A stretch of 10,385 nucleotides of DNA, from NCBI GenBank assembly GCA_028717985.1, contig JAQUMS010000024.1, positions 1 to 10,385 on the forward strand. The letters are read 5' to 3'. Each line of letters starts with the position of its first letter. Positions within the stretch are counted from its first letter, which is position 1. The position numbers and the translations under genes are program-made. The stretch comes from Candidatus Omnitrophota bacterium (GTDB taxonomy: Bacteria; Omnitrophota; Gorgyraeia; Gygaellales; Profunditerraquicolaceae). Under the pieces are notes generated by a model. It worked only from the letters and a program-made list of their open reading frames with translations. It was not told where the DNA came from and made no database searches. Positions 1 through 6,765 of the stretch are shown in pieces.

Positions 1-1968
1 ACCGCGGTTATGCAGGGAAAACGCAATAATTTTGAAACTGATCTGTTTCAGCCGATAATCAAGGAAATTGAACGGGAGATTTCTGATCCGGAGAAAACGA
101 AAGAGCGTGAACCTGTGTATGCGGTTTCCGATCATCTCAGGGCGGTATCATTTTCTATTTACGACGGGATTTTGCCGTCAAACGAAAAACAGGGGTATGT
201 GGTCAGAAAACTGATCCGTAAGAGTGTCCTGCATTTGCGCGGCCTGGGAGTACAAAAGCCGTTTTTATTTAAACTTGTTTCCGTCCTCGCGGACGTAATG
301 AAAAATCCGTATCCCGATCTAAAAATCCGTCGGGAGAATATAGCCGATATTGTTTTGTCGGAAGAAAAAAACTTCATTGATATTTTAAATTCCAGTCCCA
401 GGGTCCTTGAGGAAAATTTTAAGGAATTTGCAGGTATACATGAAGCTGACGGGTTGTGTATTGCCCGTATCGCTGCAGCAGCGTTTAAATTGTATGATAC
501 TCATGGCATCCCTCTGGAAGTTACCAAACAATGGCTGCAGCAGAATATTCCGGTTTTTAAACTGATCAAACAGGAAGAATTCAATAATTTTTTTGAAAGT
601 GAATTGAATCAGCAGAAATCCCGGTCAAAAGCCCAGAGCCAGATGCAGGGGGATGTGTTTGATATTAAAGACCTCGAATTATCAATTAAACAAACTGATT
701 TTTGTGGATATAACCTTTTATGTACCAATGCTGTGATCTTGAAAATACTGAGAGATACAGTATCGCTTGAAAAGGCCGCCTCCGGTGATGAGGTTACTAT
801 TGTTCTTGACCGTACCGGCTTTTACGCTGAATCCGGAGGCCAGTCCGGAGATACGGGATTACTTACATCGGGAGAGAATATTTTTGAAGTGATTGATACC
901 CGGAAAATCGGAAAAGTGATTACGCATAAAGGTATAATGAAATCCGGGAGCCTGAAAATCGGCGATACTGTTCAGGCGGCGGTAAACGAAGAACGACGTT
1001 TATCTATTGCCAGGAACCATACCGCAACGCATCTTCTCCAGGCGGCTTTGCGCAAAGTTTTGGGGCCGCATGTTCAGCAACAGGGATCTCTTGTCGCTGA
1101 GGATAGATTCAGGTTTGATTTTACCCATTTTAAGGAGCTGCAGGAAGAAGAACGTGCCCGCGTCGAAGAATTGATTAATGGGTATATTGTGTCTAATTAT
1201 CCCGTACGCAAGGATGAGATGTCCCTTGAACAGGCCAAAAGCCGGGGTGCGCTGGCGTTTTTCGGTGAAAAATACGAACAAACTGTGCGCGTAATTTCAG
1301 TAGCAGGTGTTTCTCAGGAGTTGTGCGGCGGGACGCATATTGATGCTACCGGGCAGATAGGGATTTTTAAAATTATCCAGGAAGGGTCTGTTGCCAGCGG
1401 AGTGCGGAGAATAGAAGCGGTTACCGGAATGTTCGCGTATAAAAAAATCAAGGAAGAAGAAAACGTTTTAAACGAGGTAACAGCTTTGCTCAATGCTCCT
1501 TTGGAAAAAATAAACCAGGAATTGCTTAAACGTCTTCAGCAGATCCGTGACCTGGGAAGAGAAGTGAAACAGCTTAATTATTTTATTATTCAGAATCAGA
1601 CGGATGAATTGGTCAAGTCCGCGGATTGTGTAAACGGGATCCGGGTCATTACGTCGGTTAATAATAATCTGGATATGGAATTGCTTCGTAAAGCGCTTGA
1701 TTTGGTTAAAACTAAAGTCCATAATTCCGGTGCCGTGATTGTCTTTGGTTCCCGGAATGATGATAAAGCTTTTTTGGTCGTGGGGGTGACCCAGGATTTG
1801 GTTCAGAAAGGCGTTGACGCGTCTAAACTTATTCAGGAACCGGCCCACCTTATTGGCGGTAAAGGTGGAGGCAGAAAAGATTTTGCTCAGGCCGGAGGCA
1901 CACATGCGGATGCCTTTCCTCAGGCATTTGAAAATATCAAACAATCGGTTAAAACTTTGACGCTATGA
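1..1968 (+). CDS. alaS: Alanyl-tRNA synthetase, 5' end missing
   Basis: AlaRS charges tRNA-Ala with alanine in the cytoplasm and hydrolyses mischarged Ser/Gly-tRNA-Ala. The frame is already open at base 1, where the codons read T-A-V before M-Q-G-K. In the family this stretch lies inside the protein, so the ATG at base 10 is internal and I estimate that about 240 residues lie outside the window. Visible parts, numbered from the Met at base 10, are: the end of the aminoacylation and tRNA-recognition region (DHLRAV, DGILPSNEKQGYVVRKLIRK); the editing domain with SGGQSGDTG and the zinc-type ligands H337-x3-H341 and C439-x3-H443 (CGGTH); and the C-terminal C-Ala domain with the glycine-rich GGKGGGRKDFAQAGG at 616-630. 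All key editing residues are present. The stop overlaps the hisD start as ATGA, so the two are probably co-transcribed and translationally coupled. Confidence 0.97.
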   Translation, partial: TAVMQGKRNNFETDLFQPIIKEIEREISDPEKTKEREPVYAVSDHLRAVSFSIYDGILPSNEKQGYVVRKLIRKSVLHLRGLGVQKPFLFKLVSVLADVMKNPYPDLKIRRENIADIVLSEEKNFIDILNSSPRVLEENFKEFAGIHEADGLCIARIAAAAFKLYDTHGIPLEVTKQWLQQNIPVFKLIKQEEFNNFFESELNQQKSRSKAQSQMQGDVFDIKDLELSIKQTDFCGYNLLCTNAVILKILRDTVSLEKAASGDEVTIVLDRTGFYAESGGQSGDTGLLTSGENIFEVIDTRKIGKVITHKGIMKSGSLKIGDTVQAAVNEERRLSIARNHTATHLLQAALRKVLGPHVQQQGSLVAEDRFRFDFTHFKELQEEERARVEELINGYIVSNYPVRKDEMSLEQAKSRGALAFFGEKYEQTVRVISVAGVSQELCGGTHIDATGQIGIFKIIQEGSVASGVRRIEAVTGMFAYKKIKEEENVLNEVTALLNAPLEKINQELLKRLQQIRDLGREVKQLNYFIIQNQTDELVKSADCVNGIRVITSVNNNLDMELLRKALDLVKTKVHNSGAVIVFGSRNDDKAFLVVGVTQDLVQKGVDASKLIQEPAHLIGGKGGGRKDFAQAGGTHADAFPQAFENIKQSVKTLTL

Positions 1969-3188
1969 AGTTAATACGCTATAACAGCAAACAGCTGGAA
2001 AAAATCTATAACCGTAGGTTTCCCGTGACAAAGCGGATTATTCAACGCGTGTCCCAGATTCTGGAGGATGTGCGTTTGCTGGGTGATGACGCGGTAATTA
2101 AATACACACGGAAATTCGACGGGGTAAAATTTACTCCTAAACAGTTACGGGTTTCAGAACGCGAAATCAGCGGAGCCTATCAGAATATCAGCCCGAATTT
2201 TGTGGCTAATTTGAAAGTAATTATTGAAAATATAAGGCGGTTTTACGCCCGGTCACTGCGTAAATCCTGGCGGACGAAAGATTCAGACGGTCTTATCCTC
2301 GGTGAATTATACGAGCCTTTGGAAAAAGTAGGGGTATATATTCCTGCGGGAACGGCGCCGCTTGTTTCAACCGTGTATATGACTGCGTTGCCTGCGCGGA
2401 TAGCCGGGGTAAAAAAAGTTGTTCTTGTCAGTCCGCCGGACGCGCATGGTTTTATAAATCCGCATATTCTTGTAGTCGCGGATTTGCTGAAAGTTGACGA
2501 GATCTATAAAATAGGAGGAGCGCAGGCAATCGGCGCGTTGGCGTACGGGACTAAAACTGTTCCTCGTGTTGATAAAATCGTTGGCCCCGGGAATGTGTAT
2601 GTGAGTGAGGCTAAGCGCCAGGTTTTCGGGTATGTGGATATTGATATGATCGCCGGTCCCACTGAATTGGTAATCATCGCGAACCGGTACAGTGATCCCT
2701 CTTTTATTACCGCCGATTTACGTGCGCAGGCTGAACATGCCCATGGATTGGCTATTCTTATAACTGATTCAAAAACTCTCGCCCGTGAAATAAAAACCAA
2801 AACCGAGCTGAATGCCACGGTGATTTTGACTAAAAATATGATTCAGGCGGTGGAGATAGCGAATAAAATAGCGCCTGAGCATTTGGAGATATTGATTCAG
2901 AATCCCCGGAAATTGCTCAAACACATTAAGAACGCGGGCGCGATATTCCTCGGCCCTTACAGTCCGACCGCGGTGGGTGATTATGTCGCCGGGCCAAGCC
3001 ATGTTTTGCCGACATGCGGGACCGCGAGGTTCTTTTCGGGATTATCTGTTTTTGATTTTGTCAAAAGCAGTCATATTATTTCATATTCTAAGAAGGCGCT
3101 TGAAAAGATCCGTGAACCTTTGGAAAAAGTCGCGGGTATTGAAGGATTAAAAGAACATCTGGATTCCGTTAAAGTACGGTTTAAATAA
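1965..3188 (+). CDS. hisD: Histidinol dehydrogenase
   Basis: HisD carries out the last two steps of histidine synthesis, oxidising L-histidinol through histidinal to L-histidine with two NAD+. It is a zinc enzyme, normally a cytoplasmic homodimer. The 407 residues are close to the usual length of about 430. Visible landmarks are GPGNVYVSEAKR, IAGPTE, DLRAQAEH with zinc ligands Q255 and H258, APEHLE with E305 and H306 (proton transfer), VGDYVAGPSH with D339 and H346 (D is a zinc ligand), and the C-terminal zinc ligand H398 in GLKEH. The spacing matches E. coli HisD (Q259, H262, E326, H327, D360, H367, H419). The ATG overlaps the alaS stop as ATGA and has no clear Shine-Dalgarno sequence, which suggests re-initiation after alaS. 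It opens the his cluster in this window. Confidence 0.97.
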   Translation: MKLIRYNSKQLEKIYNRRFPVTKRIIQRVSQILEDVRLLGDDAVIKYTRKFDGVKFTPKQLRVSEREISGAYQNISPNFVANLKVIIENIRRFYARSLRKSWRTKDSDGLILGELYEPLEKVGVYIPAGTAPLVSTVYMTALPARIAGVKKVVLVSPPDAHGFINPHILVVADLLKVDEIYKIGGAQAIGALAYGTKTVPRVDKIVGPGNVYVSEAKRQVFGYVDIDMIAGPTELVIIANRYSDPSFITADLRAQAEHAHGLAILITDSKTLAREIKTKTELNATVILTKNMIQAVEIANKIAPEHLEILIQNPRKLLKHIKNAGAIFLGPYSPTAVGDYVAGPSHVLPTCGTARFFSGLSVFDFVKSSHIISYSKKALEKIREPLEKVAGIEGLKEHLDSVKVRFK

Positions 3189-3220
3189 ACGTTTTGTTGT
3201 CCTCATTGAAAGGGGATATC

Positions 3221-3832
3221 ATGAAAAAAAGGTCCGCTCTCATAAAAAGAAAAACACGCGAAACAGATATTACGGTGAAATTGGGGATTGACGGCACAGG
3301 AAAAAATAAAATTGATACCGGTATCGGAATTCTTGACCATATGCTTGAATTGTTCGCTTTTCACGGTTTCTTCGACCTGGAAATTACTGCGCGGGGAGAT
3401 TTGAAAGTAGATAAACATCATACCAACGAAGATATCGGGCTTGTACTGGGAGAGGCGTTTAAAAAAGGGTTGGCAGATAAAAAAAGCATTCGCAGGTTCG
3501 GTTTTGCCCATGTTCCGATGGAAGAGGTAATTGGGAGCGCTGTTTTGGATATTAATGGCCGCGGCTGGTTTGGTTTGACAGCCGGCTCCGGAGATGATTC
3601 CCCGGATAACAATGACAAAGACGGGTATTCATTAAAAGACGCAGAGCATTTTTTCGATGCTTTTGCTAAACATCTGGGAATGAACCTTAACATAAAAATT
3701 GATCCCGTGAGCCCGGATTTACACGCGTCTTTGGAACCGGTATTCAAGGCATTAGGATTGGCGCTGGAGCAGGCGGTTTCTCGTGATCCTCGCCGTAAAG
3801 GTATTCCGTCAACCAAGGGTGTTATAGATTAA
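3221..3832 (+). CDS. hisB: Imidazoleglycerol-phosphate dehydratase, divergent
   Basis: HisB dehydrates imidazole glycerol phosphate to imidazole acetol phosphate and uses two manganese ions. I chose the ATG at 3221 (203 residues) because AGGGG lies just upstream and the protein then has the normal dehydratase length. An in-frame TTG at 3194 would add nine unlikely residues. The first metal motif is intact: HHTNED, H66-H67 with E70. Also present are ILDHMLELFAFHG, the PMEE stretch, DINGRG, AEHFF, and the C-terminal IPSTKG. In the second metal motif, normally HHxxE, the sequence reads H168-A169-S-L-E172, so one histidine usually found in the active site is missing. The stretch GSGDDSPDNNDKDGYS is also unusual. 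There is no fused histidinol-phosphatase domain. It is probably functional in the pathway, given the intact neighbours, but the metal site deserves a check. Confidence 0.93.
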   Translation: MKKRSALIKRKTRETDITVKLGIDGTGKNKIDTGIGILDHMLELFAFHGFFDLEITARGDLKVDKHHTNEDIGLVLGEAFKKGLADKKSIRRFGFAHVPMEEVIGSAVLDINGRGWFGLTAGSGDDSPDNNDKDGYSLKDAEHFFDAFAKHLGMNLNIKIDPVSPDLHASLEPVFKALGLALEQAVSRDPRRKGIPSTKGVID

Positions 3833-3844
3833 GCATAATAACGC

Positions 3845-4462
3845 ATGATTACAATCATTGATTACGGCATGGGGAATATTCACAGCGTCCATAAGGCGCT
3901 GGAATCGTTTGGAGCAGAGGTTTGTGTCACCAATGATCCTGCGGCGGTGGAGAGAAGCGAAAAACTGATTCTTCCCGGTGTCGGAGCCTTTGGGGATACG
4001 ATCGATGAATTAGACCGGCGGGGTTTAAGCCGGGCAATAAAAAAATACATAAACGATAAAAAAATTTTTCTCGGTATATGCCTTGGCTTACAGCTATTAT
4101 TTGAGTCAAGCGAGGAATCACCGGGAAAAAAAGGATTATCGGTATTACGCGGCACAGTACGCCGTTTTAAGGATAGCCGGGAGTTAAAAGTACCCCATAT
4201 GGGATGGAACCAGTTACACGCGTCTGCCGCCCGTTCCGCTTCTTCTTTGTTGAGGGGTATTTCCGATGATTCGAACGTTTATTTTTGCCATTCGTATTAC
4301 GTGGATCCGGAGAATACTGAAGTAATTGCCGGCACTACCGAATACGGGATTCCCTTTCCTTCCGTTATCTGGAAAGAAAATGTATTTGGAGTCCAGTTTC
4401 ATCCTGAAAAAAGCCAGAAAACAGGACTGGCCATTATCAAGAATTTTGTGGAAATGCATTAG
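3845..4462 (+). CDS. hisH: Imidazole glycerol phosphate synthase, glutaminase subunit
   Basis: HisH is a class I glutamine amidotransferase. It releases ammonia from glutamine and passes it through the HisF barrel, where PRFAR is converted to imidazole glycerol phosphate and AICAR. The 205 residues match the family length. The catalytic triad is visible: nucleophile C79 in GICLGLQ, then H186 and E188 in QFHPEKS. GVGAFGD near residue 40 is the usual oxyanion-side motif. It starts 12 bases after hisB with no obvious Shine-Dalgarno sequence. Its partner hisF is not adjacent: hisA and a lipoprotein gene lie between them. Confidence 0.96.
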   Translation: MITIIDYGMGNIHSVHKALESFGAEVCVTNDPAAVERSEKLILPGVGAFGDTIDELDRRGLSRAIKKYINDKKIFLGICLGLQLLFESSEESPGKKGLSVLRGTVRRFKDSRELKVPHMGWNQLHASAARSASSLLRGISDDSNVYFCHSYYVDPENTEVIAGTTEYGIPFPSVIWKENVFGVQFHPEKSQKTGLAIIKNFVEMH

Positions 4463-4465
4463 CCG

Positions 4466-4523
4466 ATACTCACAGGGCAAGAGTCCATATTCTACGACCC
4501 GTGAGCTATAAGCTATGACCTAA
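4466..4523 (+). repeat. Heptamer repeat hairpin before hisA
   Basis: The 65-base gap between hisH and hisA carries three tandem heptamers at 4503-4523: GAGCTAT, AAGCTAT and GACCTAA. The upstream part forms an imperfect stem with them: CTCAC (4469-4473) pairs with GTGAG (4501-4505), and GGG (4475-4477) pairs with CCC (4498-4500) across a bulged A, leaving a 20-base loop. A related block precedes trpE at 7117-7177, also ending four bases or fewer before the gene start. Neither gene has a clear Shine-Dalgarno sequence. Function is unknown; it looks like a small dispersed intergenic repeat. Confidence 0.6.
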
Positions 4524-4527
4524 ATAC

Positions 4528-5256
4528 ATGATTATTATTCCCGCTATTGATCTCAAAGACGGAAATGTTGTACGGCTCGTTCAGGGCAGGAAGAACAAAA
4601 AAGTTTATTCCGATGATCCGGTTGCCGTAGCGGGATTTTGGGAGCATGAAGGCGCGCGGCTTATCCATATAGTGGATCTGGACGGAGCCTTTACGGGTGT
4701 CCCGAAAAATATTGAGATAGTGAAAAACATAGCATCCGAAATCAAAACTCCCCTTGAGTTCGGCGGAGGCGTCAGAAGCTGGGAAATGATCGAAAGCCTT
4801 ATTGCCGCCGGAGTAAAAAGGGTTGTTTTAGGCACGAAGGCGATAGAAAACAGGGATTTTCTTGTCAGGGCGTTTAAGATATTTAAGAAAAAAATAATCG
4901 TAAGCATTGATGTGAAAAACGGTTTTATGCTTACTGACGGATGGAAAAAAACTTCACGGGAACATAATGTTTTTTCATTTGTCCGGGACCTGAAGAAAAT
5001 CGGTTTTACTGAAGTTATTTATACCGACACCCTGAAAGACGGGACATTAACCGGGCCTAATATCGACGGTATACGCGAATTAATTGAAAAAACAAAAATT
5101 CGCGTGGTTGCTTCCGGCGGTATTTCTTGCCTAAGAGATATCGCCCGGCTTAAATCTTTGGATACACGCAATGTCAGTGGTATTATTATCGGCAAGGCCT
5201 TGTATGAACATAAATTTTCTCTCGCGGATGCCGTGAACATACGGGCACAGGGTTAA
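4528..5256 (+). CDS. hisA: ProFAR isomerase
   Basis: HisA is a TIM-barrel enzyme that carries out an Amadori rearrangement of ProFAR to PRFAR, the substrate of HisH/HisF. The 242 residues are the normal length. The catalytic acid and base are present as D8 (PAIDLKDG) and D128 (SIDVKNG), with T166 near the phosphate site (IYTDTLKDG). The half-barrel phosphate loops appear as FGGGVRS and ASGGIS. No trpF is visible nearby, and the sequence alone does not show whether the enzyme also acts on the tryptophan substrate, as PriA does. The start lies directly behind a heptamer repeat and lacks a clear ribosome-binding site. Confidence 0.96.
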   Translation: MIIIPAIDLKDGNVVRLVQGRKNKKVYSDDPVAVAGFWEHEGARLIHIVDLDGAFTGVPKNIEIVKNIASEIKTPLEFGGGVRSWEMIESLIAAGVKRVVLGTKAIENRDFLVRAFKIFKKKIIVSIDVKNGFMLTDGWKKTSREHNVFSFVRDLKKIGFTEVIYTDTLKDGTLTGPNIDGIRELIEKTKIRVVASGGISCLRDIARLKSLDTRNVSGIIIGKALYEHKFSLADAVNIRAQG

Positions 5257-5282
5257 ATTTCCCGACTGGCGTCAGGATGAAT
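5253..5282 (+). repeat. Decayed copy of the 32-base palindrome
   Basis: Overlapping the hisA stop codon is TTAAATTTCCCGAC, loop TGGC, then GTCAGGATGAAT. It resembles the perfect palindrome at 5415-5448 but the stem has mismatches (C5263 against A5274, T5259 against T5278) and the left arm is one base shorter. It could be an old copy of the same repeat or a weak post-hisA hairpin. No T-run follows, so it is not a normal intrinsic terminator. Confidence 0.5.
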
Positions 5283-5289
5283 AATGTAT

Positions 5290-5346
5290 CTCTGACAGTA
5301 TAACACTGCGCGGATTTTTTAGAAAATCTGCTTGTAACCGTCAGAG
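5290..5346 (+). other. Two-part hairpin in the hisA-lipoprotein gap
   Basis: This is the first of several stems in a 204-base gap (5257-5460) with no gene. The outer stem is CTCTGAC (5290-5296) with GTCAGAG (5340-5346). The inner stem is GCGGATTTT (5310-5318) with AAAATCTGC (5323-5331), loop TTAG, including one G-U pair. No T-run follows the outer stem. A weak promoter-like pair, TTGTAA (5332-5337) and AATACT (5355-5360) with a 17-base spacer, overlaps its 3' side. Whether it acts as RNA or as DNA is unknown. Confidence 0.5.
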
Positions 5347-5357
5347 TGGTTAAAAAT

Positions 5358-5415
5358 ACTCCTTGTTTAAACATCCTAAAAATCTCTACGATATTTTTAG
5401 GATAAACTTCGGAGT
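5358..5415 (+). other. Long compound hairpin in the hisA-lipoprotein gap
   Basis: A perfect 11-bp stem, ATCCTAAAAAT (5373-5383) with ATTTTTAGGAT (5393-5403), encloses a 9-base loop. It is extended outwards by GTTT (5365-5368) with AAAC (5404-5407) and ACTCC (5358-5362) with GGAGT (5411-5415), separated by a bulge and a small internal loop. It ends at the first base of the next palindrome. No U-tract follows, so it is not a simple terminator. It could be a leader RNA structure of the lipoprotein gene or part of an inserted repeat. Confidence 0.55.
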
Positions 5416-5448
5416 TAAATTTTCCTGACTATCGTCAGGAAAATTTAA
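5415..5448 (+). repeat. Perfect palindrome before the lipoprotein gene
   Basis: TTAAATTTTCCTGAC, loop TATC, then GTCAGGAAAATTTAA makes a perfect 15-bp stem. It ends directly before the G-rich ribosome-binding site (5449-5453) of the lipoprotein gene. The inner 32 bases (5416-5447) align without gaps to 6725-6756 before hisI, with two base-pair swaps that keep pairing. It is either a shared RNA hairpin, a symmetric protein-binding site, or a REP-like dispersed repeat. Confidence 0.75.
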
Positions 5449-5460
5449 GGGGGATGGAAG

Positions 5461-5919
5461 ATGAGAAAAATTTTGAGTGTGGGAGTTGTTCTTCTTATGA
5501 GTATTGCGGTTAGCGGTTGCGTGAGCGCCGCCCGTAAACAAAGTTCGCTTGAATCCCAGGAATTAAGAAATCAAATTTCTCTTCTGGAAGCTAAGGTCCA
5601 GGAAAAAGACCGGGAAATCGAGGCGTTGCGTGAATCCTTATCCCACGCGAGCGAGGAAAAAGCCTCTAATTTTTCTTTGACGGGCGGAACTGACGGAGAA
5701 AAAACAGTCACTGCCGCTATTAACGAGCATCCGTCAATAAAACAGATCCAGAAAGCGCTTATTAACGCCGGGTATGATATCGGGTCCGTTGATGGGAAAA
5801 TGGGTAAGAAAACCAGGGAAGCGGTTAAATCTTTCCAGAAAGCGCATAATCTTAAAACAGACGGAAAAGTCGGGTCCAAAACCTGGGGTTTATTGAAAGA
5901 ATATCTGTATAAAAACTAA
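5461..5919 (+). CDS. Lipoprotein with coiled coil and peptidoglycan-binding domain
   Basis: The 152-residue product is an exported lipoprotein, not a histidine enzyme. Residues 1-19 form a signal peptide (charged MRK, then a hydrophobic stretch) ending in the lipobox VSGC with C20 as the lipidation site. Residues of about 28-62 are rich in E, K, Q and L in a coiled-coil pattern. After a short linker, about 92-148 form a PG_binding_1 domain (IKQIQKAL, GYDIGSVDGKMGKKTREAVKSFQKAHNL, DGKVGSKTWGLL), expected to hold peptidoglycan. It probably tethers the envelope or multimerises at the wall; the partner is unknown. GGGGG at 5449-5453 serves as ribosome-binding site for the ATG at 5461. The stop overlaps the hisF start as TAATG, so hisF translation likely depends on this gene. 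An envelope gene inside a his cluster is odd. Confidence 0.88.
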   Translation: MRKILSVGVVLLMSIAVSGCVSAARKQSSLESQELRNQISLLEAKVQEKDREIEALRESLSHASEEKASNFSLTGGTDGEKTVTAAINEHPSIKQIQKALINAGYDIGSVDGKMGKKTREAVKSFQKAHNLKTDGKVGSKTWGLLKEYLYKN

Positions 5920-6695
5920 TGCTGACGAAACGTATTATTCCCTGTCTGGATATTAAAGACGGCCGGGTCGTTAAAGGGGTAAAATTTCTTAATCTGCGCG
6001 ATGCCGGGGATCCGGTTGAAGTCGCACGCATGTATGACGCTCAAGGCGCGGATGAACTTGTTTTCCTTGATATAACTGCCAGTTATGAAAAACGCAAGAC
6101 AATGGTTGAACTTGTCGAGCGGATCGCGGTCAATATTTTTATGCCGTTTACGGTTGGAGGAGGGATCCGCACTATTGATGATATCCGTGATCTTCTGAAT
6201 GCCGGTGCGGACAAAGTTTCTATTAATACACAGGCTGTTCAAAACCCGGAATTAATTAAAGATTCATCATCCCGTTTTGGGAGCCAGTGTATTGTGACGG
6301 CTATAGACGCTAAGAGGGTCCCGGATTCTTCTCCTGAAGACCCGCAATGGCAGGTATTTACTCATGGCGGGCGCACGCCCGTTGGACTCGATGCTGTTGA
6401 GTGGGCCCGTAAAGCCGCGGCATTGGGAGCGGGAGAAATTCTTTTGACCAGCATGGATTATGATGGTACTAAGGATGGATATGATTTAGCGTTGACTAAA
6501 GCGGTTTCCGATGCCGTGACTATTCCGGTTATAGCGTCAGGAGGCGCCGGAAGTTTGGAGCATTTCGTTGATGCATTCGCGCTCGCTGGGGCGGATGCGT
6601 GCCTGGCAGCGTCGCTTTTTCATTATCAGGAATTCAGCGTTTCAGAAGTTAAGGAATACGCGCGTTCAAAAGGGATTCCTATGAGGATGAAATAG
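5919..6695 (+). CDS. hisF: Imidazole glycerol phosphate synthase, cyclase subunit
   Basis: HisF is the TIM-barrel cyclase that uses ammonia from HisH to turn PRFAR into imidazole glycerol phosphate and AICAR. The 258 residues are the standard length. The two catalytic aspartates are D11 (IPCLDIKDGRVVKG) and D130 (TAIDAKR). The phosphate loops VGGGIRT and ASGGAGS and the stretch TSMDYDGTKDGYD are present. Its ATG shares one base with the stop of the lipoprotein gene, with only a weak GAAAGAA nearby as a ribosome-binding site, so coupling is likely. The partner hisH lies about 1.5 kb upstream, separated by hisA and the lipoprotein gene. Confidence 0.97.
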   Translation: MLTKRIIPCLDIKDGRVVKGVKFLNLRDAGDPVEVARMYDAQGADELVFLDITASYEKRKTMVELVERIAVNIFMPFTVGGGIRTIDDIRDLLNAGADKVSINTQAVQNPELIKDSSSRFGSQCIVTAIDAKRVPDSSPEDPQWQVFTHGGRTPVGLDAVEWARKAAALGAGEILLTSMDYDGTKDGYDLALTKAVSDAVTIPVIASGGAGSLEHFVDAFALAGADACLAASLFHYQEFSVSEVKEYARSKGIPMRMK

Positions 6696-6715
6696 AGGGG
6701 ATAACATTTTATAAT
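6687..6715 (+). promoter_or_regulatory. Possible promoter before hisI
   Basis: A perfect TATAAT lies at 6710-6715, and ATGAAA (6687-6692), four of six matches to TTGACA, stands 17 bases upstream. A start about seven bases after the -10 box would place the palindrome 6725-6756 at the very 5' end of the transcript. The DNA here is AT-rich, so chance is possible. Confidence 0.35.
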
Positions 6716-6724
6716 TAAATAGGG

Positions 6725-6756
6725 TAAATTTTCCCGATTTTAATCGGGAAAATTTA
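6725..6756 (+). repeat. Perfect palindrome before hisI
   Basis: TAAATTTTCCCGATT, loop TT, then AATCGGGAAAATTTA gives a perfect 15-bp stem. It ends directly before the GGAGGG ribosome-binding site of hisI at 6757-6762. Outer arms are identical to those at 5416-5447. The inner differences are paired: T-A becomes C-G at positions 11/22, and C-G becomes T-A at 14/19. No T-run follows, so it is not a normal terminator. Confidence 0.75.
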
Positions 6757-6765
6757 GGAGGGAAC

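Noticed and set aside
1468..1944. A 158-codon minus-strand frame inside alaS, and other minus-strand frames across the window
   Set aside because: They lie opposite clearly conserved genes, show no recognisable family and have no ribosome-binding context that I can support. They are shadows of the + strand coding pattern.
3194..3220. Earlier TTG start for hisB
   Set aside because: It adds nine residues not typical for the family, and the ATG at 3221 has AGGGG just upstream.
5415..5448. Palindromes at 5415-5448 and 6725-6756 as intrinsic terminators
   Set aside because: Neither is followed by a T-run; each is followed at once by a ribosome-binding site. The symmetric AT-rich arms contain only four T in a row.
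5257..5460. T-box or known metabolite riboswitch in the hisA-lipoprotein gap
   Set aside because: I could not find the conserved T-box sequence or any riboswitch core I know, and the downstream gene is a lipoprotein, not a synthetase or transporter.
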